64,000 bases of DNA from JAFDXJ01 sp038257845. GTDB lineage: Bacteria; Bacteroidota; Bacteroidia; Chitinophagales; Chitinophagaceae. The translations under genes were made by a program, and so were the position numbers. This document shows positions 41,996-51,497 of the stretch, one piece after another (within the stretch, counting starts at the first letter, position 1; each line of letters starts with the position of its first letter). Below the pieces are notes generated by a model. That model did no database searches. It saw only the letters and a list, made by a program, of their open reading frames with translations, and was not told where the DNA came from. Where the stretch lies: positions 62,001 to 126,000 of the forward strand of contig JBBSQL010000004.1 of the NCBI GenBank assembly GCA_038257845.1, given 5' to 3'.

Positions 41996-42202
41996 TCAGT
42001 TCAGAAACCCTTTCTCCATCAGGTTTAGCGCAATTTCTTTTAAATGAACAGGCACATATAATTCAATATCGCCAAAATTTATATAACTACTGTCCTGCTT
42101 GTTTAAAATAATAGTCCTGATATTATTTTCTTCCAGCATACCCTTGATAATATTCGCTTTGGGATAATTCCTGGTCGCATATATTTTTACCCAGCCTTTC
42201 AT
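41996..42202 (-). CDS. DUF2007 protein, 68 aa
   Basis: A small soluble ferredoxin-like fold protein of the putative signal-transducing family: WVKIYATRNYPKANIIKGMLEENNI, then IILNKQDSSYINFGDIELYVP and HLKEIALNLMEKGFL. It lies between a CPBP protease and cdsA; its first base overlaps the stop region of the protease, so translation is coupled. The function is unknown. Confidence 0.88.
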   Translation of the reverse strand: MKGWVKIYATRNYPKANIIKGMLEENNIRTIILNKQDSSYINFGDIELYVPVHLKEIALNLMEKGFLN

Positions 42203-43131
42203 TATTTCAAATATTTATTTTTAAAAATATTATGCCGCGCTATCACAAGTTCACTTTCTCTTTTAAAATTAAAAAATAACATCGCCAGTGTTACCGCACC
42301 AATCAATCCATAATACAAAGGTATATGATCATTCATTGCATCATTGTTGAGCATACCTGCTTTGCTGAGCGCATACATTTGTGTAACTGCAACAGCATTA
42401 TTAAAAAAATGTATACTAATATTTAACCACAAATTTTTGCTGAGATAATAAACGAAACCCAATAATAAGCCTAAAAATAAACGCGTTAAAAAACCATAAA
42501 AAGAAAAATGAATTGCGCTGAATAAAATGCTTGTAACCAATATTCCAATGAAAGCATTTCTTGACATTGAAATAAAAACCGGTTGCAGGCTGCCACGAAA
42601 AAGCATTTCTTCCATAATGGCAGGAGCCAGTGCAAGTACCAGTAATGACAACATAAAATCGGAAGTCGTTTTCATATTGGCCAATGCAAAAACCTGTTCA
42701 TTATACTGGTTTTCCAACTGTTGAAAAAATTGTGTGGCTGTTTTAGAAATTGGGATCATGCTGTTCAATTCAGCTAAAGTGCCTCCAATAAATAAACCGG
42801 AAATTGCCATGAGTACAATTATAAAAAACTGTTTCCCGCTAATGGCGCGGTTGAATCCCAGTTCGCCCAGGGCATCCTTTTTATTCATAATCCAGCCGAA
42901 AACAAATGCAGGTAATACCATTACAAAAAAACTGCTGACCGTTTGCAAAATTTGAAGCAGCGCAACATTCTTTGAATTTAACAACCCTTCAGAAAGTTTA
43001 TCTAATGGTATGTGATAGAAGAAAATAGCAATCCCGGCGGAAGCAAGTGAACCTATTATTAATCCCGCGCCACATAACATTAAAAGAATCGCGAGTTGCA
43101 TCCAGGGAGACCAGTTTTTTGTGCCTTGCAT
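42202..43131 (-). CDS. CPBP-family intramembrane metalloprotease
   Basis: A membrane protein of 309 residues and about eight helices in the CAAX-protease/bacteriocin-processing (CPBP) family. Its metal motifs are EEMLFRGSLQPVF (EExxxR) and SAIHFSFYGFLTRLFLGLLLG (FxxxH-type). It may process or protect a small peptide; the substrate is unknown. A GTG 16 codons upstream could also start translation, giving a lysine-rich end, but ATG at 43131 is used. Its stop overlaps the DUF2007 start by one base. Transcription is divergent from dusB. Confidence 0.87.
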   Translation of the reverse strand: MQGTKNWSPWMQLAILLMLCGAGLIIGSLASAGIAIFFYHIPLDKLSEGLLNSKNVALLQILQTVSSFFVMVLPAFVFGWIMNKKDALGELGFNRAISGKQFFIIVLMAISGLFIGGTLAELNSMIPISKTATQFFQQLENQYNEQVFALANMKTTSDFMLSLLVLALAPAIMEEMLFRGSLQPVFISMSRNAFIGILVTSILFSAIHFSFYGFLTRLFLGLLLGFVYYLSKNLWLNISIHFFNNAVAVTQMYALSKAGMLNNDAMNDHIPLYYGLIGAVTLAMLFFNFKRESELVIARHNIFKNKYLK

Positions 43132-43210
43132 ATCTTTCAAAAATAAGGGTGTAAATTTGCAATTAAATTTTTTTTTCACAAGAAAAACTTCCTGTATTCA
43201 ATAATGCCTC

Positions 43211-44248
43211 ATGGTTAAAATTGGAAACCTCATATTGCCTGATTTCCCGCTCCTGCTCGCGCCAATGGAAGATGTGAGTGATCCGCCATTTCGTGCAGTT
43301 TGCAAAGACAATGGAGCCGACCTGATGTTTTCAGAATTTATCAGCAGTGAAGGCCTGATACGCAATGCCATTAAAAGCCGGCGTAAACTTGATATTTTTG
43401 ATGTTGAACGTCCTGTTGGCATACAGGTTTTTGGTGGAGATGAAGAAGCGCTTGCTATGAGTGCGAAAATTGTTGAAACAGTGCAACCCGAATTATTGGA
43501 CATAAATTTTGGCTGTCCTGTAAAAAAAGTTGCCTGTCGTGGTGCGGGTGCAGGTGTTTTAAAAGACATTGATTTAATGGTTCGCCTGACTGATGCCGTA
43601 GTGAAAAGTACAAATCTTCCTGTCACTGTAAAAACACGACTTGGCTGGGATGAAACCAGTTTAAATATTGAAGAAGTCGCAGAACGCTTGCAGGACGTAG
43701 GTATCCGCGCATTAAGCATTCACGGCCGCACCCGCGCGCAAATGTATAAAGGGCAGGCAGACTGGACACTTATTGCTAAAGTAAAAAACAATCCGCGCAT
43801 ACAAATTCCCATTTTTGGCAATGGCGATATAGACAGTGCTGAAAAAGCACTTGAATATAAAAACCGCTATGGCGTGGATGGCATTATGATCGGGCGTGCA
43901 GCAATTGGTTATCCATGGATATTTAAAGAGATCAAACATTTCCTTGAAACAGGCGAACATTTACCTTCACCAACAGTTGAAAACAGGGTGGCTGTGTGCA
44001 GGAAACATCTTACACAATCACTTGCCTGGAAAGGGTCAGTAGTGGGTATCAATGAAATGCGGAGGCACTATGCAAATTACCTGAAAGGCTTACCCAATAT
44101 TAAAGAATACCGTAATCGCCTGGTTACATTAAAATTGCCGGAAGAAATCAATGAAGTGCTGGATGAAATTGAAAAAGAATATGCCGGTTATGAAATGCAA
44201 AAATTACCCATTGAGCTGATCAATTACCATGAAAAATGCGCGGTATAA
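43211..44248 (+). CDS. dusB: tRNA-dihydrouridine synthase, DusB type
   Basis: An FMN enzyme reducing uridines in tRNA D-loops. LLLAPMEDVSDPPFRAVC opens the TIM barrel; catalytic Cys102 is in INFGCPVKKV, with RGAGAGVLKD, KTRLGWD, SIHGRTRAQMYKG and the FMN-phosphate site GNGDIDSAEKAL/GVDGIMIGRAAIGYPW. The C-terminal helical domain (from about 250) has MRRHYANYLKGLPN. At 345 residues it is close to normal. It is divergent from the CPBP gene with a short shared spacer. Confidence 0.95.
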   Translation: MVKIGNLILPDFPLLLAPMEDVSDPPFRAVCKDNGADLMFSEFISSEGLIRNAIKSRRKLDIFDVERPVGIQVFGGDEEALAMSAKIVETVQPELLDINFGCPVKKVACRGAGAGVLKDIDLMVRLTDAVVKSTNLPVTVKTRLGWDETSLNIEEVAERLQDVGIRALSIHGRTRAQMYKGQADWTLIAKVKNNPRIQIPIFGNGDIDSAEKALEYKNRYGVDGIMIGRAAIGYPWIFKEIKHFLETGEHLPSPTVENRVAVCRKHLTQSLAWKGSVVGINEMRRHYANYLKGLPNIKEYRNRLVTLKLPEEINEVLDEIEKEYAGYEMQKLPIELINYHEKCAV

Positions 44249-44282
44249 AAAAAGCGGAATCAAAATTTAATTATTTGCTTCT

Positions 44283-45200
44283 TTATTTTTCTACACAAAC
44301 TTTTATTGAAAATTTTAGTGCAGGCCGTATATAAAAACGTTCGAATCGCTGGCCATAAGGCGTTGGAATCGTAACATTATTGACCATATAAAAACCGCCA
44401 TCCGTATGATCCCGAACATATTGCATACCAAGCGCCCAGCGGTTTTTCATGTCTGTGAGCCATTTTAATTTTTCTGCGGAAGATTTCAATGCAGCGTATT
44501 CTTTATTGTAATCAGGGGAATAAATAAACTCAATTCCCAGCACTAATTCTTGTGCGGGGAAAAATATTGTATAATCCGGAATGTCAAAAGTATTCCAGCC
44601 TTTTGTATATGGATGCACGATGAGGTTGGTATCAGTTAATTCTTTACCGGGTTTTTGATTGATCACATCCCATTCATACCAGCGCAGGCGTAAAGGCAGT
44701 GCATGTGTTTTATCCGGTTCATCCAGGTAAATAGAAAACGAATGCATGTAGCCGGGTTTACCAGAACTGTTTTCATACTTTGCAAGAATGATCAGTTTAT
44801 ATTCCGGCCCCGGACCGATATATTGTTTGATGCGGCCAACACGCTTATTAATATCAAAACTTTTTGTTTTTTTACATGCAGTAATAAAAACAGGTTTTAA
44901 AAAATTTTCTTCCGTTGTTAGATAATAATCGGCTGCATCTTTCATTTTCTTTACCGGTATCATTAAAGTTTGATACCCGACATTCTCTATAAAAATCGTG
45001 TCATCAAGTGACAAAGAATCTTTAGGCAAGGAAAAAAAACCTGTCGAATCTGTATAAACTATTTTTTGATGATTTGAATAAATAACAATCGCATACGCGA
45101 CCGGTTTTTTCTGTGCTTCATCAAATACAGTCCCCGTAATAGTTTGCGCATGTATATATCCTGTAATAAAAATAAAAACAAGCAGCAGAATTTTTCTCAT
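44283..45200 (-). CDS. Exported CarboxypepD_reg-like protein, 305 aa
   Basis: Signal peptide MRKILLLVFIFITGYIHAQ, then a CarboxypepD_reg-like (transthyretin-like) domain from ITGTVFDEAQKKPVAYAIV to about residue 95, as found at the start of SusC-like receptors. The remaining 200 residues, rich in beta strands and aromatic residues, have no family I recognise; KWLTDMKNRWALGMQYVRDHTDGG is a distinctive stretch. No barrel or anchor is evident. The frame is open 17 codons further upstream but the leader begins at 45200. Confidence 0.8.
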   Translation of the reverse strand: MRKILLLVFIFITGYIHAQTITGTVFDEAQKKPVAYAIVIYSNHQKIVYTDSTGFFSLPKDSLSLDDTIFIENVGYQTLMIPVKKMKDAADYYLTTEENFLKPVFITACKKTKSFDINKRVGRIKQYIGPGPEYKLIILAKYENSSGKPGYMHSFSIYLDEPDKTHALPLRLRWYEWDVINQKPGKELTDTNLIVHPYTKGWNTFDIPDYTIFFPAQELVLGIEFIYSPDYNKEYAALKSSAEKLKWLTDMKNRWALGMQYVRDHTDGGFYMVNNVTIPTPYGQRFERFYIRPALKFSIKVCVEK

Positions 45201-45253
45201 AAGCAAATCTATAATTAAAAACCATTTTAAAAATATTCGAAAAAAAATCAAAA

Positions 45254-46138
45254 TTATAAGGCCAACAAAACCTGCCAGGCTTCTTTAACTTTGCCTTCAT
45301 CCAATAATTTTTTTGCGTATACATGCAATTCTTTTTCCATCTCTTCCGGGTTTACAGAAAAATATTGGAAAATAGATTTGAGTTGTTCATCTTCAAAAGC
45401 GGGATCAATTTCAGGATGCTCATGCACATTTCCGAGCATGCCCAAATGATTGCCTGTAAGTATTTTACTGTTCTTAATTGACTCGTGAATAGCATCCACG
45501 CCAATACCAATTTGCGTATTGGGTTTTTCCACCTGGAATAAATTATTTTCATTTACCACGCAATACCAGTTTGCTCCAAGACGCGCTACCTGGTGGAATT
45601 TGCGCTGATCAATCATATCTTTATTTTCATTCAAAATACTTTCATCCACATGCATATACAATACTTCCGCGATGATTAATTGTCCTGCACCGGCAGTTTC
45701 TCCCAGGCTTTTTATTTCAAGTACTTTACACTCCAGTTTTACTTTTGCTTCCTTCACCATGGGTGGTAAAATGAGGTACGCTTTTTCCGGAGTGAAACCT
45801 GCTTTAATAAATTCATTGGTGCCTTTTGGAAATTCGCAACTCGTCAAACTGACCTGTTGCACCATATCAAAATCACAAATATGAATGACCACTTCCGGCA
45901 CTTCCAAAATATTTTGCAGCGTGTGTTTAGTGGTATTATCACGCACTCTTCTAGAAGGCGAAAAAATAACGACCGGCGGTGCAGCCGAAAACATATTGAA
46001 AAAACTGAATGGACTGAGATTTACATTTCCTTCTTTATCAATCGTACTTGCAAATGCGATCGGTCGTGGCGCGATGGCATGTTGCAACCATTGCTGTCGC
46101 TGCCCTGCTTTTATATTTTGTATATCAATTCCGGGCAT
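45254..46138 (-). CDS. Flavin reductase family protein (flavoredoxin-like)
   Basis: An FMN-binding split-barrel protein of 294 residues. The domain is marked by LQHAIAPRPIAFASTIDKEGNVNLSPFSFFNMFSAAPPVV and SPSRRVRDNTTKHTLQNI, with a later VSLTSCEFPKGTNEF. Such proteins bind FMN and reduce flavin or take part in electron transfer. A C-terminal helical segment (from about 230) is longer than the bare domain. It stands 54 bases upstream of the CarboxypepD_reg gene on the same strand. Confidence 0.88.
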   Translation of the reverse strand: MPGIDIQNIKAGQRQQWLQHAIAPRPIAFASTIDKEGNVNLSPFSFFNMFSAAPPVVIFSPSRRVRDNTTKHTLQNILEVPEVVIHICDFDMVQQVSLTSCEFPKGTNEFIKAGFTPEKAYLILPPMVKEAKVKLECKVLEIKSLGETAGAGQLIIAEVLYMHVDESILNENKDMIDQRKFHQVARLGANWYCVVNENNLFQVEKPNTQIGIGVDAIHESIKNSKILTGNHLGMLGNVHEHPEIDPAFEDEQLKSIFQYFSVNPEEMEKELHVYAKKLLDEGKVKEAWQVLLAL

Positions 46139-46192
46139 AACTTTTATGTATAAAAATTTTATTCGGTGAAATATATTAGTGAAAAAAAAAGT

Positions 46193-47218
46193 TTATGCAA
46201 TTTCCCATACTTCTTTTCCACTCAATAACTTGTCAAGATCGCCTTTGCCCTTTGATATGATCGCTTCTTCTATCTGCATGCGCATAATATCTTCATAGCA
46301 GGCACGTTGTGTTTCATAAAAAACACCAAATGGTCTTGGAAAATGGCCTTCAAGATGCGGCGAATCAAACATGCGTGTAAGTACCTGTGCTTTATAAAAA
46401 TCTTTTTCATCATGTATCCACAAATCATCTTTACTGAAGCCATCTTTTAAATCTACCATCACCGGCTTCAGTCCATCAATGCGAATTCCTTTATCACTTT
46501 CTGCGCCATATACAAGCGGTTTACCATGTTCTAAAAATAAAGCTTCATCCGGTTTGCTTTTTTTCTCTGTAAAAATTTCAAATGCGCCATCATTAAAAAT
46601 ATTACAGTTCTGGTAAATTTCGAGGAAGGACGTACCATGATGCTGGTGTGATCTTGAAAGCATGGCTTGTAAATGTTTCGGATCCCTGTCCATACTTCGC
46701 GCAATAAAGCTACCATCCGCGCCCAGTGCAAGTGCCAGGGGATTGAATGGATGATCAATACTACCAAAAGGTGTGCTCTTCGTAATTTTATGTTCTTCAG
46801 ATGTTGGCGAATACTGGCCCTTCGTAAGGCCATAAATCTGGTTATTAAACAACATAATATTTACATCCAAATTTCTCCTTAATAAATGTATCGTATGATT
46901 TCCGCCAATGCTTAAACCATCGCCATCTCCGGTTACGATCCAAACACTCAGTTCAGGGCGTGATGCTTTTAAACCTGTTGCAACTGCAGTGGCCCTGCCA
47001 TGAATGGAATGCATTCCATACACATTCATATAATACGGAAACCGGCTACTGCAACCGATTCCGCTGATAATTACAATATTTTCTTTAGGCACACCAATGC
47101 CGGGCATGATCTTTTGCACTTGTGCGAGTATTGAATAATCGCCGCAACCGGGGCACCAGCGGACTTCCTGGTCAGTTGCAAAATCTTTTGCTGTAAGTGT
47201 ATCCTGTACTATAGCCAT
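46193..47218 (-). CDS. korB: 2-oxoacid:ferredoxin oxidoreductase beta subunit
   Basis: The thiamine diphosphate subunit of a 2-oxoglutarate- or pyruvate-type ferredoxin oxidoreductase. WCPGCGDYSIL (two Fe-S cysteines), ISGIGCSSRFPYYM and GDGDGLSIGGNH with NNQIYGLTKGQYSP (thiamine motif) are typical of KorB. At 341 residues it is of normal size. The alpha subunit usually lies next to it, but upstream here is an AhpD-like gene 34 bases away and downstream a flavin reductase. korA must be elsewhere. Confidence 0.93.
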   Translation of the reverse strand: MAIVQDTLTAKDFATDQEVRWCPGCGDYSILAQVQKIMPGIGVPKENIVIISGIGCSSRFPYYMNVYGMHSIHGRATAVATGLKASRPELSVWIVTGDGDGLSIGGNHTIHLLRRNLDVNIMLFNNQIYGLTKGQYSPTSEEHKITKSTPFGSIDHPFNPLALALGADGSFIARSMDRDPKHLQAMLSRSHQHHGTSFLEIYQNCNIFNDGAFEIFTEKKSKPDEALFLEHGKPLVYGAESDKGIRIDGLKPVMVDLKDGFSKDDLWIHDEKDFYKAQVLTRMFDSPHLEGHFPRPFGVFYETQRACYEDIMRMQIEEAIISKGKGDLDKLLSGKEVWEIA

Positions 47219-47252
47219 GTTTATTCAAATTAATTATACAAAGTTCGGCCTT

Positions 47253-47603
47253 TTATCCATGCAAATCATGTAATGATTCCCAATATTCCGCACCCCGCCT
47301 TGTATGTGGTATTACAATAGTGCCACCAACAATATTAGCCACTGCAAAAATTTCATACAGCTCTTCCGTTGTTGTGCCGGTATCTTTGCATTTTCCCAAA
47401 TGATATTTAATACAATCGTCACAGCGCAAAACCAATGATGCCACAAGACCCAGCATTTCTTTGGTTTTCACATCGAGTGCACCGGCTTCATACGTATTTG
47501 TATCAAGATTAAAAAGCCTTTTCAATACGAGATTATTTTTTCCGAGAATAACCGCGTTCATCTTTTCGCGGTATTCATTGAATTCGTTTACGGGGTTAGA
47601 CAT
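47253..47603 (-). CDS. AhpD-like / carboxymuconolactone decarboxylase family protein
   Basis: 116 residues, all helical, with the redox motif LRCDDCIKYHLGKC (CxxC and the following His), as in AhpD-type peroxidase partners. The rest (LDVKTKEMLGLVASLVL, GTTTEELYEIFAVANIVGGTI) matches the core. It likely reduces peroxides or other thiols; decarboxylase activity is unlikely with CxxC present. It is 34 bases upstream of korB and probably in the same operon, fitting protection of an oxygen-sensitive enzyme. Confidence 0.85.
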   Translation of the reverse strand: MSNPVNEFNEYREKMNAVILGKNNLVLKRLFNLDTNTYEAGALDVKTKEMLGLVASLVLRCDDCIKYHLGKCKDTGTTTEELYEIFAVANIVGGTIVIPHTRRGAEYWESLHDLHG

Positions 47604-47720
47604 GATCTTTATATTTTCACAAAAGTATTAAGTAACTGTTAAGTTAGCATTATAATCGGGTGAAACCTGCATAGCTTACTGCCTGTTATTGTTACCTTGC
47701 AATAGTTCAAAACAAAATAT

Positions 47721-49175
47721 ATGGAAGCACTACAATATAATTTCGGAATGATCGGGTTAGGAACAATGGGCAGAAATTTTTTATTAAATATGGCAGACCA
47801 TGGTTATGCTGTTGCAGGTTTTGACCTTGATCCATCGAAATGTGAATTACTGGAAACCGCTGCAACAAAAGGTACGGTCACAAAAGGTTTTCATGATTTG
47901 CAGGGAATGGTAAAAAGCCTGGAAAAGCCGCGTAAAATAATGATGCTTGTGCCAGCAGGAAAACCGGTGGATCAGGTAATCCGCAATTTATTACCGTTAA
48001 TAGAACCTGGTGATATTATCATTGATGGCGGTAATTCGCATTATACGGATACGTTGCGCCGCATTACTTCGCTCGAGGAAAAAAAGATTCATTTTATGGG
48101 CGTTGGGGTAAGTGGCGGTGAAGAAGGCGCACGCTATGGCCCGAGCATTATGCCGGGTGGTGATCTCTCTGCGTGGAAAGCTGTACAACCCTTATTGGAA
48201 GCGGTTTCTGCCAAGGTGAATGGCGAGCCATGCGTAGCATATATGGGTAAAAATGCAGCCGGTCATTATGTAAAAATGGTACACAATGGAATTGAATATG
48301 CCATCATGCTGATGATTAGTGAAGTGTATGATTTTATGAAAACAAAACTCGGTGTGGAAAATGAAGAGATGGCAAAAATTTTTCAACAATGGGATGCGGG
48401 AGATATGAAATCTTACCTGCTGGAAATTACCGGCGATATTTTTCAAATAAAAGATACGGAAACCAATAATTTTTTGGTGGATATGATATTGGATAAAGCA
48501 GGTTCTAAAGGAACCGGAAAATGGACATCACAGGATGCTATGAATTTGCCGGTTTCTATTCCTTCCATTGATATGGCTGTGGCTATGCGCGATCTTTCTG
48601 ATTATAAGGATGAAAGAATGCAGGCTGCAAAATTGTACCATAAAGAGATTCGAAAAATTGTTTCAAAGAAAGATGCATTGATCAAAGATGCACAGGACGC
48701 TTTATATTTTTCCATGGTCATTGCGTATGCACAAGGTTTATCCATGTTGTATAAAGCATCAACAGAATTAAAAATGGAAATTCCTTTGGATGATGTTGTA
48801 AAAATATGGCGGGGTGGTTGTATTATTCGTTCCAACTTCCTGGATATTTTTTATACAATTTATAAAAATAATAAAGGAAATATTTCCAATATTTTATTGG
48901 ATAAGAAAATCGCGAAGCGTATTAAAAGTAAAGAACCGGGAGCGCGCCGTTTTATCAGAGCCGCAGTGCAGGCAAGAATTTCCTGTTCCGGAATTTGCAG
49001 TACGATGAATTATTTTGACGCATTCACCAAAGAAAAAATGCCGGTGAATTTAATACAGGCACAGCGCGATTATTTTGGTGCACACACGTATTTACGCACC
49101 GATAAAAAAGGCATTTTTCATTCCGACTGGAATCCTATTACAGCAACTAATAATAAAGATCAACATACAAAATAA
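47721..49175 (+). CDS. gnd: 6-phosphogluconate dehydrogenase, decarboxylating
   Basis: Oxidises 6-phosphogluconate to ribulose 5-phosphate, CO2 and NADPH. 484 residues with the Rossmann fold GLGTMGRNFLLNMADHGY, GDIIIDGGNSHYTDT, GVSGGEEGARYGPSIMPGG and the active-site Lys in NAAGHYVKMVHNGIEYAIM. It is the first gene of a clean gnd-zwf-pgl operon, with 8 bases to zwf, holding the oxidative pentose phosphate route. Confidence 0.97.
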   Translation: MEALQYNFGMIGLGTMGRNFLLNMADHGYAVAGFDLDPSKCELLETAATKGTVTKGFHDLQGMVKSLEKPRKIMMLVPAGKPVDQVIRNLLPLIEPGDIIIDGGNSHYTDTLRRITSLEEKKIHFMGVGVSGGEEGARYGPSIMPGGDLSAWKAVQPLLEAVSAKVNGEPCVAYMGKNAAGHYVKMVHNGIEYAIMLMISEVYDFMKTKLGVENEEMAKIFQQWDAGDMKSYLLEITGDIFQIKDTETNNFLVDMILDKAGSKGTGKWTSQDAMNLPVSIPSIDMAVAMRDLSDYKDERMQAAKLYHKEIRKIVSKKDALIKDAQDALYFSMVIAYAQGLSMLYKASTELKMEIPLDDVVKIWRGGCIIRSNFLDIFYTIYKNNKGNISNILLDKKIAKRIKSKEPGARRFIRAAVQARISCSGICSTMNYFDAFTKEKMPVNLIQAQRDYFGAHTYLRTDKKGIFHSDWNPITATNNKDQHTK

Positions 49176-49183
49176 TTTAAACT

Positions 49184-50749
49184 ATGCAATCCAATAAATC
49201 TCGCCCGGCAGCTTCTATCATTTTCATATTTGGCGGCAGCGGCGATCTTACACACCGCAAGTTGGGCCCTTCTCTTTTTCATTTATTTTTAGATGGCTGG
49301 ATGCCGGAAAAATTTGCTATTGTTGGCATGGGGCGTACTGTATTTGATGATGCACAATACCGTGCTTTTCTCAAAGAAGGCATCAAAGAATTTAGTGAAC
49401 GTGATGAAGATAAGGATGGGAGTAAATGGAAAGAATTTGCCAAAAATATTTCTTTCATGACCATGGATGTGAAAGATGATAAAGCTTATAAAGATTTGGA
49501 AAAAAAAGCAAATGAATTGCAGGATGCCTGGGATGAAAAAGCAAAGATCGTTTTTTACCTGGCCGTTGCACCGCAACTTGTTCCTTCGATTGCAACGGAA
49601 CTCGGAAAATTTAAAATGTGCGGAGATGCAGACTGTACAAGGATTGTAGTGGAAAAGCCATTTGGTTTTGACCTGAAAAGCGCACATGAATTAAACATAT
49701 TATTATTAAATCTTTTTAAAGAAGACCAGATATACCGCATTGATCATTTCCTTGGAAAAGAAACCGTACAAAATATTCTTGCATTGCGTTTTGCCAATGC
49801 ATTGTTTGAACCATTATGGAATCAAAACTATATAGATCATATTCAAATAACAGCCGCAGAAGAAATTGGGGTAGAAGACCGCGGTGATTATTATGAAAAA
49901 TCCGGCGCACTCAGGGATATGGTGCAAAATCATATTTTGCAATTAATGTGTATGGTCGCTATGGAGCCGCCTGTAAATTTTGAGGCCAATGAAATCAGGA
50001 ATAAAAAAGTAGATGTACTCAATGCCATTCGTAAGATCACGCGTGAAGAAGTACATTCCGTTGCAGTACGCGGACAATATAAATCCGGCTGGATGAAAGG
50101 AGAAAAAGTAAATGGCTATCGTGAAGAAAAAAATGTAGATCCGCAATCCAATGTGGAAACATTTGCTGCCATGAAATTTTACGTGGACAACTGGCGCTGG
50201 CAAAACGTTCCTTTCTATATACGAACCGGAAAATATTTGCATGAAAAAATTACGCTGATCACCGTGCAATTTAAACAAGCCCCGCATTCTGCATTTCCGC
50301 CTGAAGCAACAGAAACCTGGCGGCCAAACAGGCTCACCATTACCATACAACCCGATGAAGATATCCGCCTGCGTTTTCAAACGAAAAGACCCGGGCAGGC
50401 TATGGTTTTAAATCCTGTAGATATGGTTTTCAAATATTCTGATGCGTATGATTCTGTGCAGCCGGACGCGTATGAAACTTTATTGCTGGATGTGCTGGAA
50501 GGCAATACCACACAGTTTATGCGCGCCGACCAGGTAGAAGCTGCCTGGAAAGTAGTCATGCCTATTATGGAATCATGGCAAACGAGGTTGCCTGTTGATT
50601 TTCCAAATTATTCGCCCGATAGCTGGGGTCCTGAAGATGCGGAAGCTTTGATTGCAAGAGACGGAAATAACTGGTTTAGTTTACCTGCTCAAAATGCATT
50701 GCAGGGCAATACGGAAAATGCTGAAAAACCTAAAGCAAAAGAAAAATAA
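49184..50749 (+). CDS. zwf: Glucose-6-phosphate 1-dehydrogenase
   Basis: First step of the oxidative pentose phosphate pathway. FIFGGSGDLTHRKLGPSLF is the NADP-binding GxxGDLA-type loop, and RIDHFLGKETVQNIL holds the catalytic His and Lys. NRLTIT IQPDED and MVFKYSDAYDSVQPDAYETLLLD are further core motifs. 521 residues is normal, with a charged tail (EKPKAKEK). It lies between gnd and pgl. Confidence 0.97.
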   Translation: MQSNKSRPAASIIFIFGGSGDLTHRKLGPSLFHLFLDGWMPEKFAIVGMGRTVFDDAQYRAFLKEGIKEFSERDEDKDGSKWKEFAKNISFMTMDVKDDKAYKDLEKKANELQDAWDEKAKIVFYLAVAPQLVPSIATELGKFKMCGDADCTRIVVEKPFGFDLKSAHELNILLLNLFKEDQIYRIDHFLGKETVQNILALRFANALFEPLWNQNYIDHIQITAAEEIGVEDRGDYYEKSGALRDMVQNHILQLMCMVAMEPPVNFEANEIRNKKVDVLNAIRKITREEVHSVAVRGQYKSGWMKGEKVNGYREEKNVDPQSNVETFAAMKFYVDNWRWQNVPFYIRTGKYLHEKITLITVQFKQAPHSAFPPEATETWRPNRLTITIQPDEDIRLRFQTKRPGQAMVLNPVDMVFKYSDAYDSVQPDAYETLLLDVLEGNTTQFMRADQVEAAWKVVMPIMESWQTRLPVDFPNYSPDSWGPEDAEALIARDGNNWFSLPAQNALQGNTENAEKPKAKEK

Positions 50750-50758
50750 TATTGCAAA

Positions 50759-51493
50759 ATGAAACTCCATTTATCAAAAAACCTGTATGAACTCAGCAAA
50801 GATGTAGCAAGCAACATGGTTCAAATAGTGGATGAAGTTTTAAAAACAAAAGATTGTTTTTCATTGGTACTTTCCGGTGGAAGTACACCAATCGAATTAT
50901 ATACTTTGCTTGCATCTGATGCATATAAAGAAAAAATCGAGTGGAAAAAAATACATATTTTTTTTGGGGATGAACGGTTTGTTTCCCTGCATGATGAAAG
51001 GAATAATGCACGCATGGCTTTTTCCAGTCTATTAAATCATGTTGATATTCCTGCTTCGCAAATTCATATTATTCATACTGAAAATACAACGCCTGAACTA
51101 TCTGCATCGGCTTATGAAAAAACGATCCGTGATTTTTTTATTTCCACAAAAGAAACTGTTGGCGGATTTGATTTGGTTTTACTTGGCCTCGGCAGCAATG
51201 CACATACATTATCACTTTTCCCCGGGCAAGATGCCGTGATCCATGAATTGCAAAAATGGTGTATATCTACCTGGGTGGAAGAGCAGCATGAATACCGCAT
51301 TACGCTAACACCTCCCCTGATCAATTTATCTGCTCAAATTTATTTCATGGTTGCAGGAAAAGATAAGTCAAAAGCCATGCATGAAATTTTGAAAGGAAAA
51401 TACCAGCCGGAAATTTACCCGGCACAAATCATTAATCCTTCAAACGGCGAACTGCACTGGTTTGCAGACGAAAGTGCCGCTGCTTTACTGTAG
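50759..51493 (+). CDS. pgl: 6-phosphogluconolactonase
   Basis: Hydrolyses 6-phosphogluconolactone. 244 residues of the NagB-like fold with LVLSGGSTPIELYTLLA, KKIHIFFGDERFVSLHDERNNARMA and FDLVLLGLGSNAHTLSLFPG. In most members the last reads G(M/L)GxDGHTASLFPG; here SNAHTLSLFPG keeps the histidine but swaps D-G for N-A. It ends the gnd-zwf-pgl operon and converges on the amidase gene with a 4-base gap. Confidence 0.94.
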   Translation: MKLHLSKNLYELSKDVASNMVQIVDEVLKTKDCFSLVLSGGSTPIELYTLLASDAYKEKIEWKKIHIFFGDERFVSLHDERNNARMAFSSLLNHVDIPASQIHIIHTENTTPELSASAYEKTIRDFFISTKETVGGFDLVLLGLGSNAHTLSLFPGQDAVIHELQKWCISTWVEEQHEYRITLTPPLINLSAQIYFMVAGKDKSKAMHEILKGKYQPEIYPAQIINPSNGELHWFADESAAALL

Positions 51494-51497
51494 AAAA

